Shown here piece after piece: positions 34,770 to 46,939 of a stretch of 64,000 nucleotides of DNA. Both the position numbers and the translations under genes were made by a program. How positions within the stretch are numbered: position 1 is the stretch's first letter; every line of letters starts with the position of its first letter. The notes below the pieces were generated by a model, which was given only the letters and a program-made list of their open reading frames with translations, had not been told where the DNA came from and did no database searches. Source of the DNA: Prostheceraeus crozeri (taxonomy: Eukaryota; Platyhelminthes; Polycladida; Euryleptidae); assembly GCA_907163375.1 (NCBI GenBank), contig CAJQUW010012942.1, positions 118,081-182,080 on the forward strand, given 5' to 3'.

Positions 34770-34993
34770 TGAATAAACAAAAAACCTAGCTTATACTCGG
34801 AAGCACATTAGGCACAAAGCTTTTCTTCCATCTGACCAAGCTGTCATTTATCCCACTGAGCATTCTTTTTGTACTGAGTTTTTTGCAAGAATGCAGAGCA
34901 CCTATTTTAAAAGTCGGAGGTTTGACCCGATCAAGGTTTGAACCAAGGTCTCCCGGATGCAGAGTGAACACTCTACCACAAGGCCACAGCGAC
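34770..34993 (-). mobile_element. tRNA-derived SINE-like element
   Basis: On the minus strand the sequence opens with GTGGCCTTGTGGTAGAGTG (A-box-like D-arm), an anticodon-like arm, then GACCTTGGTTCAAACC (B box). It continues into a non-tRNA body (GATCGGGTCAAACC, CTCAGTACAAAAAG). This is the layout of tRNA-headed SINEs common in marine invertebrates. Target duplications and the 3' tail were not established. Confidence 0.55.
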
Positions 34994-37900
34994 GGTAATA
35001 TATTTCGACCAGCTCTTTGGTCATCTGCAGAAGGAAGGATTTTGAAAGAAATATTTTGAATCTCTATGCAAAATGATGGAAATCATAGAGTTCTAACATG
35101 GATATCTATATGGTAAGGGGATAAGACACTCCTTTCAAGAATCAATTTAGCTCTATACGAACTTGTTGTTACTTGAATCAAAGAACTTTGCTAGTTACAA
35201 TGCGTCAACGAGAATATTACTGTTCAGACGTTGAACTGCAGCAAACCAAATTCATTTCATTTTGAAGTAAACAACAATTTACCGTTTTCATGTAGAAGAC
35301 AACTGCTTCGCATCAGTGACAAAATCAACATCACGAATTCGATGTTTGAATGCGCACATTGATTTAATTGTTCACTGCGTGCATCTTCTTCTACGGCCTG
35401 TTCGGAATCCTTTCGTCGTCATCTCTCCTATCGTGCAAAGATTAGTCAAATGCTCAGATTGCAATTAAAGTGGAGAATTTCCCTGTTGCGTTCTTCTCAT
35501 CAGTTACCTATGTGGAAAATTCAGTTTTGTGAAACGATGCCATCACGAAAGACGATGGCTGTATATCACTTGTATCTCATTCAATTAAACATTTTTGGAA
35601 TGACACTGTGAATCGCTGGATACGAAAATTACATACAAACATATACCTAAATTACATACAATTTGAAAGTAACATTTGATACGAGATTCTCGTATGTTTA
35701 CAGAGATCTGGTATGTTTTTCATACCACATCTCACTTACTTTCGTATGTGATTGGTATGTAGCGATACGAACTTTTCTATCTGCGATTGCTTGTTTTACA
35801 CTGAAATGCGAGTTGTTGGTATGTTATATATATACGAGACCCGATGCAAATTCATCCTCATTCGTATGCCTCTGGTATGCCTTTGTTATGTAGAGCTTTA
35901 AGTCACATAGCAAAAAAATATGTATGTTGCATACTACTGTCAAATAACTTTTTCCGGTAAAACCAGTCATGGATATTTCTTTTTGACATTGTGATATTTA
36001 ACTACATTAGATTTATTTTGAGTTACGTGCTCCACGAGCATGTCGTCGTTGCTACTTGTCTAGCAATATTAACAGGACCTTTAGAATAGCTCTACTTTTT
36101 GGACCAAGTCGATAAACATCAATTCATTCTAACGATAACTTCCGTGCAGTCATGTTGACTTATATATCTCAAACATAACTATTTTTGCTTTCATGAATTA
36201 TAATGTGTTTTTATTTCGGATTGATAATCTGTTTAATTTCAAAATTACATAATGCACGATTGTTGATGGTTGAATGCTTTTTGATCATTTATGAAATGCC
36301 TTAGATTTGCATGTATTAAAATCGAATTCAGTATTGAAAGTATGATTCTTGAATGTCATTATCTCACTACTTACAAAACAGTAGTAACATTAATGTGATC
36401 TTTATTGACAAAAGGTCAATGGTATGCGTCCTTCGTATGTGATTGGTATTTACAGTGCATGATTGGTATTGAGCCATTTACAGTGCATGAATTACACTAC
36501 TGCAATGAGGAAATTATGAGGAAAAATGCTTCAATCGCTCAAACCTTTATTTCTTTTATTGATCAAACTGTGACGGAATGTGAGAAGAATTATGGTTTTC
36601 ATGAGAATAAACGTGATCAGATCATCGAAGCGTCAAAGTCAAGAAGGGAAATCAAGTGCCTTTTCAAAGGCATTTCGTAACGAAGTTGCTCTGTAAACCG
36701 ATTTTGATAAAACTCCGAGGATAATCTCCAAAATAGAATTACAATGACAAGAACATTTTATGCAGCATCGTAGACATATGATGCTTCTGCTACAATGCTA
36801 GCGAGAAGATTAATAGCCTCTTACAGTTCATCGAAGCAGGCCATAAAAGACGTGCATTCAAACTTTGAGGCATCGGATCCTCCAGATAACATTTTCAACG
36901 GGAAAATAGAGGGTTAATTAGATGTTGATGATGAAAACGTTCCAGATACTTGATGTTTATTGCAATGCCTTCCTTGAGACAGTTTTATCAAGACCGTTTC
37001 CTACTTGGACCACATTGACTTGGGAAAATTGTTCAATCAGATATGAAATGGAGATGAAAGGGTGATTATCTCCATGCTCCTTGAATGTCAATCGGAAAAA
37101 AATGAAATAGTCATTGGAAGAGTAATCATTTGACATGGAACGCTTCAGTGACGATTAGGCTACTTTTGTATTCATAGTGGTGAATTAATATCGGTGCCAT
37201 TTTACAGAACATTTCCTGAGCATCCTTGAATCAGGTTAACTTATTGTTTAAGAATTAAATGATTACAAGATCAAATAATATAGAATTTACATAATGAAAT
37301 ATTAGCGAATTATTTACATTCGAATTATAATACCTCATGTATCCAAATGAAGATCATCAAATTTGAATATGAGTAATTTTCAATAAAGACTTTCTTTCGC
37401 TGGAGTTCATTATTCAAATAGAAGTATTAATAAAAATGGCATTGAGGACAATGGTACTCACATATATTTATCCTCGCAGCTTTTCTGCATTTCTCCATAA
37501 GGTTTTGGATTCCTTGTTTCAAGAAAACTACTCTTCATGTTGTGACTTATAGTTCCAAGCATTGGTAATTTTGATGATCAATTCCGTATCATTTTCATTT
37601 GATAGCTGCCGGGTAATATTTCAGAATATTCAATTCATTAATGCATTTATCTGCAGCAATTCATAGTGAAGATAAATAATATTTATGGGTAAGTCACAAA
37701 TGTCCGGTCAATGTTCTGCAGTCGATCTTTACTTACGATTTCTGGATATCTATGTAAGAATATCATTACAACATTTAGTCTTTAAAGTGTTATTGAAAAT
37801 GCGATTATCCCTCGAAGACGTTTTCATTAAGTCATTTGAATTGATCAATATTCTGGATTTGTTGAGACATCCTATTCATTTGTTGCTACGATGCGTCTCT

Positions 37901-38498
37901 GTAAAAGTTGCTTGCAAATTTACTTAGGCCTCAATCTGGACGACTTTGCTATTTCTGGTTCTGACGCTCTGCCATGATCCCCTTTAAATCTTCTGTAGCA
38001 ACTTCAATAATATTCATCTCTAATTCCAGATACAGCTACATATAGTTTCGGGAAATATGTCAACTGCTTTTCACAAGCGAAACTCCCAATAAGAACTCAT
38101 TGAATCCGCCGTAATTGAATACAAAATCCGCAAATATGAATGATTGAAGCACTTTTGCCGAATTACAATGGGACACCAACAGAGAGGATGATATAAGGAT
38201 TCCACTGATGCATCCTCTTCCGGTATAATGACGAATGCTTGCGAAGTGAATGAAAATATGATCAGTTACAACATCACACTGCATTCAATTAGGGTTAGAG
38301 TTGTTCATAAGTAACACCAAGATTATAATGTAGAAGAGAGTGTCTCATCCTCTTACTGTAACAATAAGTAAGTAAGCAAGTAAGTGTATATTTTGAAAGA
38401 ATAGAAATCATCAATACAAGAGCAAAACTTAAAAATGCAGACAGTAGACTCAAGTCAGTCAAGAAAAAATACGACAAACAATGTGAATTTAAATCGTG
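34994..38498. other. No gene recognised; short repeated words near 35.7 and 36.4 kb
   Basis: TTCGTATGTGATTGGTAT occurs at about 35742 and 36440, amid many GGTATG words. The plus-strand ORF 36405-36680 is helix-prone but unassigned. A (TAAG)n-like tract at 38367-38386 lies at the 3' side of the LINE remnant and may be its tail. Confidence 0.4.
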
Positions 38499-39326
38499 TC
38501 ATGCAAACATCATATTACCATTAATAAGGGATGACACAAAGGAAATGAAGGAGTTCTGTCGCTTCTTCGTTCTACACACAGGTAGACGGACTTGGTGAGT
38601 ATGCTGCAGTCTCTTCAGTAGAAGTGGATGAAGTACATGCGAATGGTGTTTTTCAGCGGCACGAAAAAGTTTACAACTAATGTTTTGCCGTCTACTTGGA
38701 AAAGATAAAACATCACATCTGTTCAAGGGGCAATGATATGATTTTGAGGCCGAAATAATCCGGTGTGAGCGACGCTGTATACGTTTCAGACGGCCTTCAT
38801 CATTCTTTGACAGTCTTACAAACACACTTCTGATTGACATCTCGTAAATGACATGTAGATCTTCAATAGATGCATAGTTTCTGATCTTACGAATGGCATG
38901 GAATCGACGGCTTGCCTTTGAACACATGCTCGCAGCATGATCCCTCCAAGTCCACTGACTATTAAACAAAGCTCCGAGAATCGATAGACAGGAAGTCTCC
39001 GGAATTTCAAGATCGATGGATCGTGACAGTCTGTGCCGGGTGATGAACATACATTTGGACTTAGATGTATTCAAACAGATAGCATTTTTAACACACCAAT
39101 TTTGAACATTATTTATCTCACGTTTGCACTGCAAAGATATCACATCAGAATCAGCGTCATTCAGAGGCAAAATCAGATTTATGTCATCCGCATATTTTAC
39201 AACTTTTGTCGCAGCGAATGCGGCATTCAAGTCACTGATGAAGCAGCAAAAAAGAGACGGACCCAAAACAGATCCCTGTGGGATACCCTTACACATAGGA
39301 AAGCGTGTCGAAAAATCCATCTGAAG
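38499..39326 (-). pseudogene. Non-LTR (Jockey/CR1-like) reverse transcriptase, 5' truncated
   Basis: The frame encodes the C-terminal half of a LINE reverse transcriptase: KGIPQGSVLGPSLF (motif with PQGS), then VVKYADDINLIL (catalytic YADD). The thumb follows, with FNSQWTWRDHA and a GRLKRIQRRSHRII block typical of the post-RT region, and then the C-terminal tail. The fingers and the first catalytic Asp are absent. The segment between SIRSVF and DEGRLKRIQ seems shortened relative to relatives, suggesting an internal deletion. Upstream the frame runs into an (AAT)n microsatellite (39340-39352), which supplies the artificial N-terminus. This is a dead 5'-truncated insertion, as is usual for target-primed elements. 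Confidence 0.88.
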
Positions 39327-39475
39327 CTTAACACAGGAATAATAATAATAATGATTTATTGAGCAGTCAAAAAGACCAACAACCATACAAAACAAGATAA
39401 TATAGAAGCCTTTTCAGGCGTTGAGTTGGTGACAGTATAGAAGCCTGCCGCAATCATGGCTAAATAGATATCCAT

Positions 39476-39590
39476 GGTTCTAAGGAAAGGTAGGTGGCCT
39501 CTATGATCCTTATGACCCCTTTATGATCCCTATGACAACACAGAACACAGATCATAGAGGCCCATTTCCCACCTTTCCTTCGAACTCTAT
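39476..39590. repeat. Imperfect hairpin at the edge of repeat R5
   Basis: TTCTAAGGAAAGGTAGGTGG with CCTCTATGATC (39478-39510) is inverted at 39551-39588 (GATCATAGAGG, CCCACCTTTCCTTCGAA). Arms of about 30 bp. Confidence 0.6.
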
Positions 39591-39795
39591 GATTTTCATT
39601 ATTTGTAGAGATATCATTTTGTTTATCTCTCTATGTCATTCCCTACACATGAATTTTGGATTATCTGTCCAATGAGACAGCCTATTCAGGCATTAGGTTC
39701 ATTGTTTCTGTGTAAATAAATGCGATACTTTAGCTGTAAATGGTTGATACAGCTGCATTATGAATCAGTACACATAGAAGCTCGCATACCTTTTT
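39549..39795 (+). repeat. Direct repeat R5 copy 1 (about 240 bp)
   Basis: Matches 43027-43282 in the same orientation with high similarity (ACCTTTCCTTCGAACTCTAT, ACACATGAATTTTGGATTAT, TGTTTCTGTGTAAATAAATG). The pair brackets about 3.2 kb that includes the 39862-42322 element. The ends do not show TG...CA, so LTR identity is unproven. Confidence 0.8.
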
Positions 39796-39861
39796 TTTAG
39801 AAGTATATTACACATAGAAGTATATTTACAAATTTGAGGAATTTACAAAAATTTTGTATAA

Positions 39862-42322
39862 CCCTAGATGCCCGTTTTTGGATTAAACATGCATGATTCC
39901 CATGCATGATCATGCATGCATCATACATGGCCATGCATGATTTTCATGCATGTTATATCCATGAGACATCCATGTTTTGTCAATGAAATATCGATGATTT
40001 AATCATCTGACATCTATAATTTTACTCAATAGTTTGTCCGCATTGATCAAAATATTCTCTATCTAAACTTCTTGTAGTCCTGGAATAGATTTTTATGCCT
40101 TATACCATGTCTAATTGTTTCAAAAAATTTTCAATTATTTGTCATCCAAATATTAATCTATAGCACAAGTATAGCCTACTACGTATCGAAATATTGAAGT
40201 GCTAAATTGAAATGGTTTTAATGCGTTCATAAAGTTCTTTCATGCTCATAGTTTCTACGGTTTCTAGCATGCAACTATTTTGTCTCAACATGTCCAGATT
40301 TTTGTGCTATTTTCAAAGCAATCAGAAATTACAAAATTAAAAGCAGTGTATTACCATTTCAACATTTTATTATGATTCTTTTCACGACACAATCAACTTT
40401 TGATCGATTTTTCAACGAGAAACGTCGTCGTGAAAACTGATATACATGCACATTCTCATATTGAATTCAAAGTGAATAAGTCTTGGGCATGTGACATCAT
40501 TTGTGTGATGGAAAACCCAAGTAAAACGATGTGTTTTTTGATAGCTATGATATTTATGTATAAATAAAGGACTCCTAAAATGTGCTGCTAAGAGGAACCA
40601 AGAGGAATTGAGATATTTTGTTGTTACCAGTAAATTAAATTAAGCATGACGCTAGTAGCTTTCTAGTATTTGCAAAATCAAAAGCAGAGATAGCAGTTGT
40701 CATAGAAATGTCTCTACGTGTTCATGGTCAACAAACCAACTTTTGATTTATCGATTGTATCATATGACCAAATTTTTCCTTTGATTTTGTTTTCGGGATT
40801 TCCAAATACATGTACCTAGACTTGCAGCTAAATACTGTTAGTTGACAAAATAAATTTGGAAACATTTAGAAGCTTACCCTTTTTCTGCAGTTTGATCCAA
40901 GAGATGCATTTTTAATTCTGATGCAAAAATCAAAGGAACTTGATGGCTTCATTGATTGAAAGAACTCACTGACTACATGCGAGTATGTTCATTTTCGAAT
41001 TGTGCTCCATAGTGTGCATGATAGCTAAGTAAGATGATGAAAAAACGCAGACGATCACAAAACCGACGATGAATAAATAAAGGTGTGTAAGTAGAATATC
41101 CTCTTGATGCGCTGACCTCTTGAGCATCAGTTGACGTAAACATGGGTTCGATAGACCACGAGGACGAAGAGCGCACAAGCTACTGCGCCTTGCGCAGCTT
41201 TCTGTCCCACGTGATGGGCGGACACTAGTTATTAAGCAGGGACGCTGAGTCACAGGTATCAACAGTTCGCAGCGAGAGAATATTATCGACCGCTCATGGC
41301 TCGCGAATACGGCCACGACCAAGCTGCCAACAATGTGACCGAACTTCCTCAGCTGCGTGCGCGTGGGGAATTTCCTTAATATAGTGACGGAAAGTTATAG
41401 AAGCGAGATACGATTACACAGACTGAGCGAGATACTTATGCAATTGTTTGGTTCAGTTACATACTGATTTAATATCACAAGTTTTGCAAATTACTAGCTA
41501 AGTAATTTAGCGAACACACGAGCAAACTGATCAGAGTCGACTTGCTGATGGGCACGGTGTGGAACTTAGAAACTTCAATAAATGTTTCAATTTGAGAAGC
41601 AAAATGTGTGCCGATAGAATTGCTTAATATTGAAAATATATGTCATGTGTAGGCCTAATATTGTTGACCTGCTCGTCAGCATTGACTGATGTTGTTGCTA
41701 TTGTAGCTACAGTGTACATGTAGTGAATGTGAAAGATGATGAAAAATGAGTAGTAGAAGAAGAAAAGGGGAACGAGTGAGTGAGTGAGAAAGAGAGAGAG
41801 AGAAGCGATGAAGTCACCTGAATATCTTTTTTATACACACCATTTCATCTAATATAAAGGGCATATATAAAATATTCGAAATAACAGTAGACATGCATAT
41901 TTCATATGTCGTATAGTCCCTACATGTTTCATATGTCGATATCCATGGATCATCGATGTTTTATCCATGAGCGATTCTTTGAGTAATTTAAATGCATTTG
42001 TTACTTCTTACAGCATCATTGTTATTAGTAAAGTCGGTATCTAACTCAAATGGACAATTCTTCTCTACAGGAAACGCTCTTTTAATTATGTATTTCATCC
42101 ACGTACATGGATCATCGATGTTTTTACCATATACAATTCCAAATTACGATTCAGAGTAATTTTTATATACATTTCCCACTCTTTACAATGCTAAATATTG
42201 TTAGTATATTTATACCTACACCAAAAAAGACCATATTATTTAATAAGGAATAAAATTTCTTGATAGGATTTATCCGTGATACGTGCATCATGCATGTTTT
42301 ATCCAAAAACGGGCATCTAGGG
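39862..42322. mobile_element. 2.46 kb inverted-repeat DNA element with TAA duplication
   Basis: The termini begin CCCTAGATGCCCGTTTTTGG on each strand and match over about 37 bp. Both are bordered by TAA (39859-39861 and 42323-42325), a 3-bp duplication as made by PIF/Harbinger-type elements. Just inside the ends are clusters of ATGCATG and ATCCATG/ATCGATGTTT words. No transposase is recognisable. The central 41100-41350 is distinctly GC-richer and holds a minus-strand ORF (40966-41322, 118 codons, one hydrophobic segment) with no known family. Superfamily assignment rests only on duplication length. Confidence 0.65.
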
Positions 42323-42385
42323 TAAAACACAAAGTTAGTCAGATAATAGAAATGTTTCGATAACCAGCAAGGAAGTGAATAAAAG

Positions 42386-43010
42386 TTAGTCTTCGCGATG
42401 AAAGAATGTTTGTATACCATGAGCATCATCCAAACCAAGGTCACTTCTCCATCTAATGCGGGAACCTCGCAGGTAGTGACTTGAGGCTCTTATCAAGGCG
42501 AACATAATTTTTGTGTGGACGAATGAGCGAATGTTCTGATAACTTCCGTCCCATTTGTTTTCAAGTCTTTGAGTCAGCAATTTCGAAAAGGATTTTGCTT
42601 GTAGCCCAAAAGCTCAGTCGCACGAGAATATTAGCGGAGTAAAGTCGCATCTTCTGAAATCACACGCGTCTTTGTATTTCGACTCCTTTTGTCTTTCGGC
42701 TGCTGCAAGGATCTGTGTGGAGTTGCGGTTATCGCGAGATTCAGCGTCAAGGTTTAGTACCTGAACGTCGAACAACGCTGGTGTCTGCGATGTCCACACT
42801 CCTCGTACCAGTAGGTCAGCCCTCAGCTCTTCTCCCTTCTTGCGTGATGTCATTTTCCAATCTCTCTCTAACAATAGGCCCTTTCATTACATTACGTTCT
42901 CCGAAAGCCAGGGCTGCGAGGTCACCAACGACATCTCTGATTTTGTTGTGGCGTTGAATTATCAGTCCTCCCTTCTTGCAATTTAGTTCGTGATTGATGG
43001 CAAACATTTC
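42386..43010 (-). pseudogene. Retroelement C-terminal region, frameshifted
   Basis: Three consecutive minus-strand frames form one degraded protein. 43007-42816 carries ALNHELNCKKGGLIIQRHNKIRD-type sequence (quoted in part: CKKGGLIIQRHNKIRD). 42874-42614 carries RADLLVRGVW then ALFDVQVLNLDA. 42580-42386 carries RLENKWDGSY and HYLRGSRIRWRSD. This combination (Cys, GG, RHN-RD, then a beta strand with an FDV motif, then LRGSR) is one I know from the region C-terminal to the reverse transcriptase in some eukaryotic retroelements. The D/FDV pattern suggests a restriction-nuclease-like fold. That link is from memory and not verified. A frame break near 42840 and a stop near 42600 make it dead. Confidence 0.6.
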
Positions 43011-43026
43011 ACCGCATAGATATCCT

Positions 43027-43282
43027 ACTTAATGATAGAGGTCCACATCCTACCTTTCCTTCGAACTCTATGATTTCCATTATTTGTAGAGATATCAGTT
43101 TGTTTAGCTCTCTAATTCATTTCCTACACATGAATTTTGGATTATCTCTCCCTGCAAAATTGAAACAATGAGACACTTAGCCTATTCAGGCATTAGGTTT
43201 ATTGTTTCTGTGTAAATAAATGCAATACTTTAGTTGTAAATGGTTGATAATGCTGCATTGTGAATCAGAACACATAGAAACT
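43027..43282 (+). repeat. Direct repeat R5 copy 2
   Basis: Second copy of the 240-bp repeat; it has a 14-bp insertion (CCTGCAAAATTGAA region near 43152) relative to copy 1. Confidence 0.8.
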
Positions 43283-44214
43283 CGCAAACAGAACACAAAA
43301 AGTCTTTGCTTGTACGGCCACTGACGAATGATATCCGGATATAGCCAACAACATCGCTTTGAATCAACTGAGGAACGTAAGGAGCAAAGTGAGCGACACA
43401 CGAGGACACTCAAGTTTTCGGCATATTTCATGTGTCACGATGAAGTATCTACTCCAATTTTCATTCCCTTGGTCTGCACCAGCCATATTTTAACATAACA
43501 TATACCTATGCATTAACCGCTTCTTTCATCAATCTTGCATAATGAGCAAAATTACATGAATGAATTCATTCAAACCGTTGGGCCTAATAAAGTTTACATA
43601 TAAGAAGTATGTATTGCGGGCTTTGTGAGAACAGACTTGCAAGTGGGCGGGGCTTTGGCCTGAAAATATTTCCAGATCAAAGCTTCAAAACATTGTCATT
43701 TATCCCTCAGACGACAACTGACGAGAAAAAGTTTCACAGAAGACATTCGCAATCGGCTACGAGATCATTTGTCCAGAATTGCTGAGACTAAAAACGACAA
43801 ACTTTCTCCGACTGTGACTTGTCGTTGCAATTAAAGCTATATATTATAACAGGTTGAATTGTATGCTTTTGTTTCGGCCTGTTAGAAGCCATAGTCACAA
43901 GCTCTTCACAAGCTAAAGACGTCCTGTTCTTCGAACGAAGATGATGAGAAATGATTTGGCATACTGCCTTCACCAATAACACTCCATGGAAATTACCATC
44001 ATCACATGTCTACAACGCTAGATTTTGAGTCTCTTTCACATGTTTTGTCATAAAACCATGCATAAACCTCACTGCTTTCACTCTATTGTCTTGCCGTTGC
44101 TTGGTGCTGATTGGCTATCTCCAGTTAACTAACCAGCCATTTAGAGCGCCAGGATGAAGAACCTAAACCTACCAAGCTCCCAAGAGTCAATCCTTTCAAA
44201 TAACATTGCCTTTT

Positions 44215-44294
44215 ATATCAAGAGGCACCCGTGCGTCATGGCGTTCTAAATTGAGTAATGTATGACGTACCGGTACGTCATGGCACCGAAGGGG
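44215..44294 (-). mobile_element. piggyBac-like terminal fragment with 20-bp palindrome
   Basis: Read on the minus strand from 44298: TTAA, then CCCCTTCGGTGCC, then a perfect palindrome ATGACGTACCGGTACGTCAT at 44262-44281. TTAA followed by CCC is the piggyBac terminal signature. No opposite end with TTAA was found upstream, so this is a solo or truncated end. Confidence 0.4.
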
Positions 44295-44739
44295 TTAAAG
44301 CCAAAGCACTTGGGGTCATCGAAATTGTCGCAAGTGCCTTGCGAAATGGACAGAACAACCTTTAATTCAAGCGCAGTAAAGCCGCATTGTTTCTTTTGTA
44401 AAATGCATCATTTCTTGGTTGCAACATAATTATTGCATTTTGCAGAAATCCAGTGCTCATCCGCTAGGAATGATAGTGCGATAAAATCATAGAATCCTGT
44501 GAATACAAACTAATTCTTGCATAGAAATACAAAAAGCTAAATAAGAATTCTCAAAAGAAATTGCTGCTAACTAAATAACGCATTTTTTGTAAAGCTTATG
44601 ACAAAACTCTCGCTCAAAGTCACAAATTCATACATCAGAAGTCTGATATTTATGCAATTAATCATGATGGTGCTACAAATGCAGTATTGCAAAGGCCCAT
44701 GTATTATCTTTGACAAAAGCATTGACAACGGACCGAGCA

Positions 44740-45000
44740 GCTGTGCATAACTCGATGAAATCTCATTCGAAATAGACTTTGGCTGTCTGATATGTGTCTC
44801 AATGTCCAGATAGACACATTGAGATAGACTGCTCGGATAGAGTATTTCATAAATGCAACCAGCTGTCGACTTGAGTGCGTTGATTTCCGACACTCACACG
44901 TTTCAGATGTTGAAGTTGTACGTAATTCGATGAAATCTCATTCGGAATGGACTTGGCTGTCTGATGTGTGCCTGGAGTAACTTCAAATGATGTCCAGAAT
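44740..45000 (+). repeat. Imperfect tandem duplication, about 178-bp spacing
   Basis: 44751-44815 and 44928-44998 share TCGATGAAATCTCATTCG, GACTTNGGCTGTCTGAT and TGTCCAGA. No coding content recognised. Confidence 0.6.
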
Positions 45001-46095
45001 ATTCTAAATATTATTTGAAGCTTGAGAAAAACGTGGATTTTCTCCTCAGCAAGCAACCGGCAAAATAGTGGATATTTTAGTAACTGTTTAGAAGTAAGTA
45101 GTAATGCTTCTGCATTTACCTCATTAATCTGATCAGTTAAGGAGGGAATTCTTCTGAATTCATGAAAGCTTCAACCCATAAATAATTACTATATTGATTC
45201 AAATATTGATGTATATCCGTGTTTTTTCAATATTGACATCTATATGATTCAAATAATTGTCATTCCCGTAACAACCCGATATAAGCAGATTCTCCACTTT
45301 CTCATTATTATCAAAGACATTCTACAGTTCTGTTTGCTAGACAGTTTAGCCTTATGTGGGTGATGGTTAGGAACTGAGAGAATAGCCTCGGCAGAACAGG
45401 CGTAATGATTACTACAGAAGAGAACAGGCAAAACCAATAGCGTCGTAGAGTGTAAATTCGCGAACCAACGACGGCGAGCTTCGCGAACATGCTGCAAAAT
45501 GTTACTGAACAGTGACATGATAATTTCTAATTGATTCTGTCAGCTTTTCACAAAATGCGCTCCAAGTGATACTTCATGGAATTCAACATTTCTTCGTTTG
45601 TCATTCATTTTTCGTCATCCACATTGATCTCAGCTAATAATGAAATATGGATTCTTTAATAGTAGTGATTCACGTGTCTTTCATTCAGACTCATCGGGGT
45701 TTCTGGGAAGAGTTGGTAGCATTCTATGAGTTTTGAGAGCGCCATTGTTTTAATTTTTCTTTTAGTGATGAGGATGTTTCTGACGGAAATAAAAATGTTG
45801 CTACCTGATGCCATGTCTGTACAAACTGAAACACTTTTCTAGTGGGTCTGTCTGAAGCATAGGTTTGAGCATCTACCTAAAAACAAGGACGCTTAACAGT
45901 GGTCGGATTCGGGCAGGAAATTGTCGAAGCTGGGCACGAATACACGAAAAACGAGTTGAACCTTCTGAAATTCGTGTCCCTCTTTTCATGAGAATAACCT
46001 GAATTTTAGAACACGTTCTATATTAATGGCTGTGTACTTCATGCATTAAAACCTAAAAAAGCGTAAATTTTACTGAATGGCCGTAGAAACAATAC
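45001..46095. other. No gene recognised
   Basis: No domain-bearing ORF, repeat or transposon end identified. Confidence 0.4.
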
Positions 46096-46890
46096 GTGGG
46101 TTGACCGGAAAGTTCCCGGACTGATACTGTATTTTTTCGTGTGCTATATAAATCAAAGCAAGAGATGTATTCCAGGAATGAAAAATGTAGTAAGAATTAC
46201 AAAATAATTGCATAACTCGGCATCATCAAATAAATTCGAGTTATCGCCTTCGAAGAACCCGTCATGTGCACGAATGCAGCGATTCCATCGATTCCAGCGA
46301 CGCTTTCATTCCTCAAATGTTTCGTCGAAAAACTCCGGCTTAAAGCTTCTCAAAACAGTGTCTGTCTCTATTTGGATTTCTTCAACAGACTGGAAGCGAC
46401 GTCCTCTTAACGGCAGTTTCAGTTTTGGGAACAAAGAAAAGTCATATGGGGAGTCGATGGTCATGCCGTGATCGGTCAAAAATTGGGTTGTTTTCAAGGA
46501 GGCATGCGCAGGTGCGGTGTCGTGATGGAGCAGCCAATTGCGGCTCTTCCACAAATCAGGTCTCTTCCTTCTAATAACCTCTCTCAATCGTCTCTCAAGT
46601 CGTAAGACGTCACAGTAAAAATCCGAGTTCATTGTCCGCCCGCTGTCAACAAATTCCCGATGAACGATGCCCTACTGGTAGAAGAAAACAATCAACATTT
46701 TGTCTTTGTTGCACTGCGAAATTGTCGGGTTTTTCGAGGCCTCGGATATTGAGGACTTTTCCACTGGGATGACTGCTGTTTCGTTTCAGGATCACGCCCG
46801 TATATCCAACTCTCGTCGGCTGTGATCACTCGCGACATGAAAGTTGGATCACCGTTGATCTGTTCCAGGAGTTCCAGCGACGCTTGAATT
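46096..46890 (-). pseudogene. Mariner transposase, 5' truncated and deleted
   Basis: The minus strand encodes the C-terminal two thirds of a mariner transposase. LLEQINGDPTFMSRVITADESWIYG carries the first catalytic Asp (key part TADESWIYG). After a frame break, LHHDTAPAHAS carries the second Asp, and the region that should read as a conserved proline-rich block with the third Asp is reduced to SPYDFSLFPKLK. About eight residues are missing, so the DD34D spacing is lost. The 3' end lies at 46096-46130 with TIR-like AGTCCGGGAACTTTCCGG (minus sense). The same terminus recurs alone at 18236. The 5' part including the helix-turn-helix is missing beyond about 46890. Confidence 0.88.
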
Positions 46891-46939
46891 AGCAGAATAT
46901 TGAAGAATAATTGAAGAATTAGCAGACATAAATACAATG

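Noticed and set aside
38499..39395. N-terminal MFCMVVGL...HYYYYS of the LINE ORF as real protein
   Set aside because: It derives from an (AAT)n microsatellite and unrelated flank; RT similarity begins only around 39326.
41751..41811. GAGTGAGTGAG/AGAGAGAG tract
   Set aside because: Ordinary short microsatellite, not informative.
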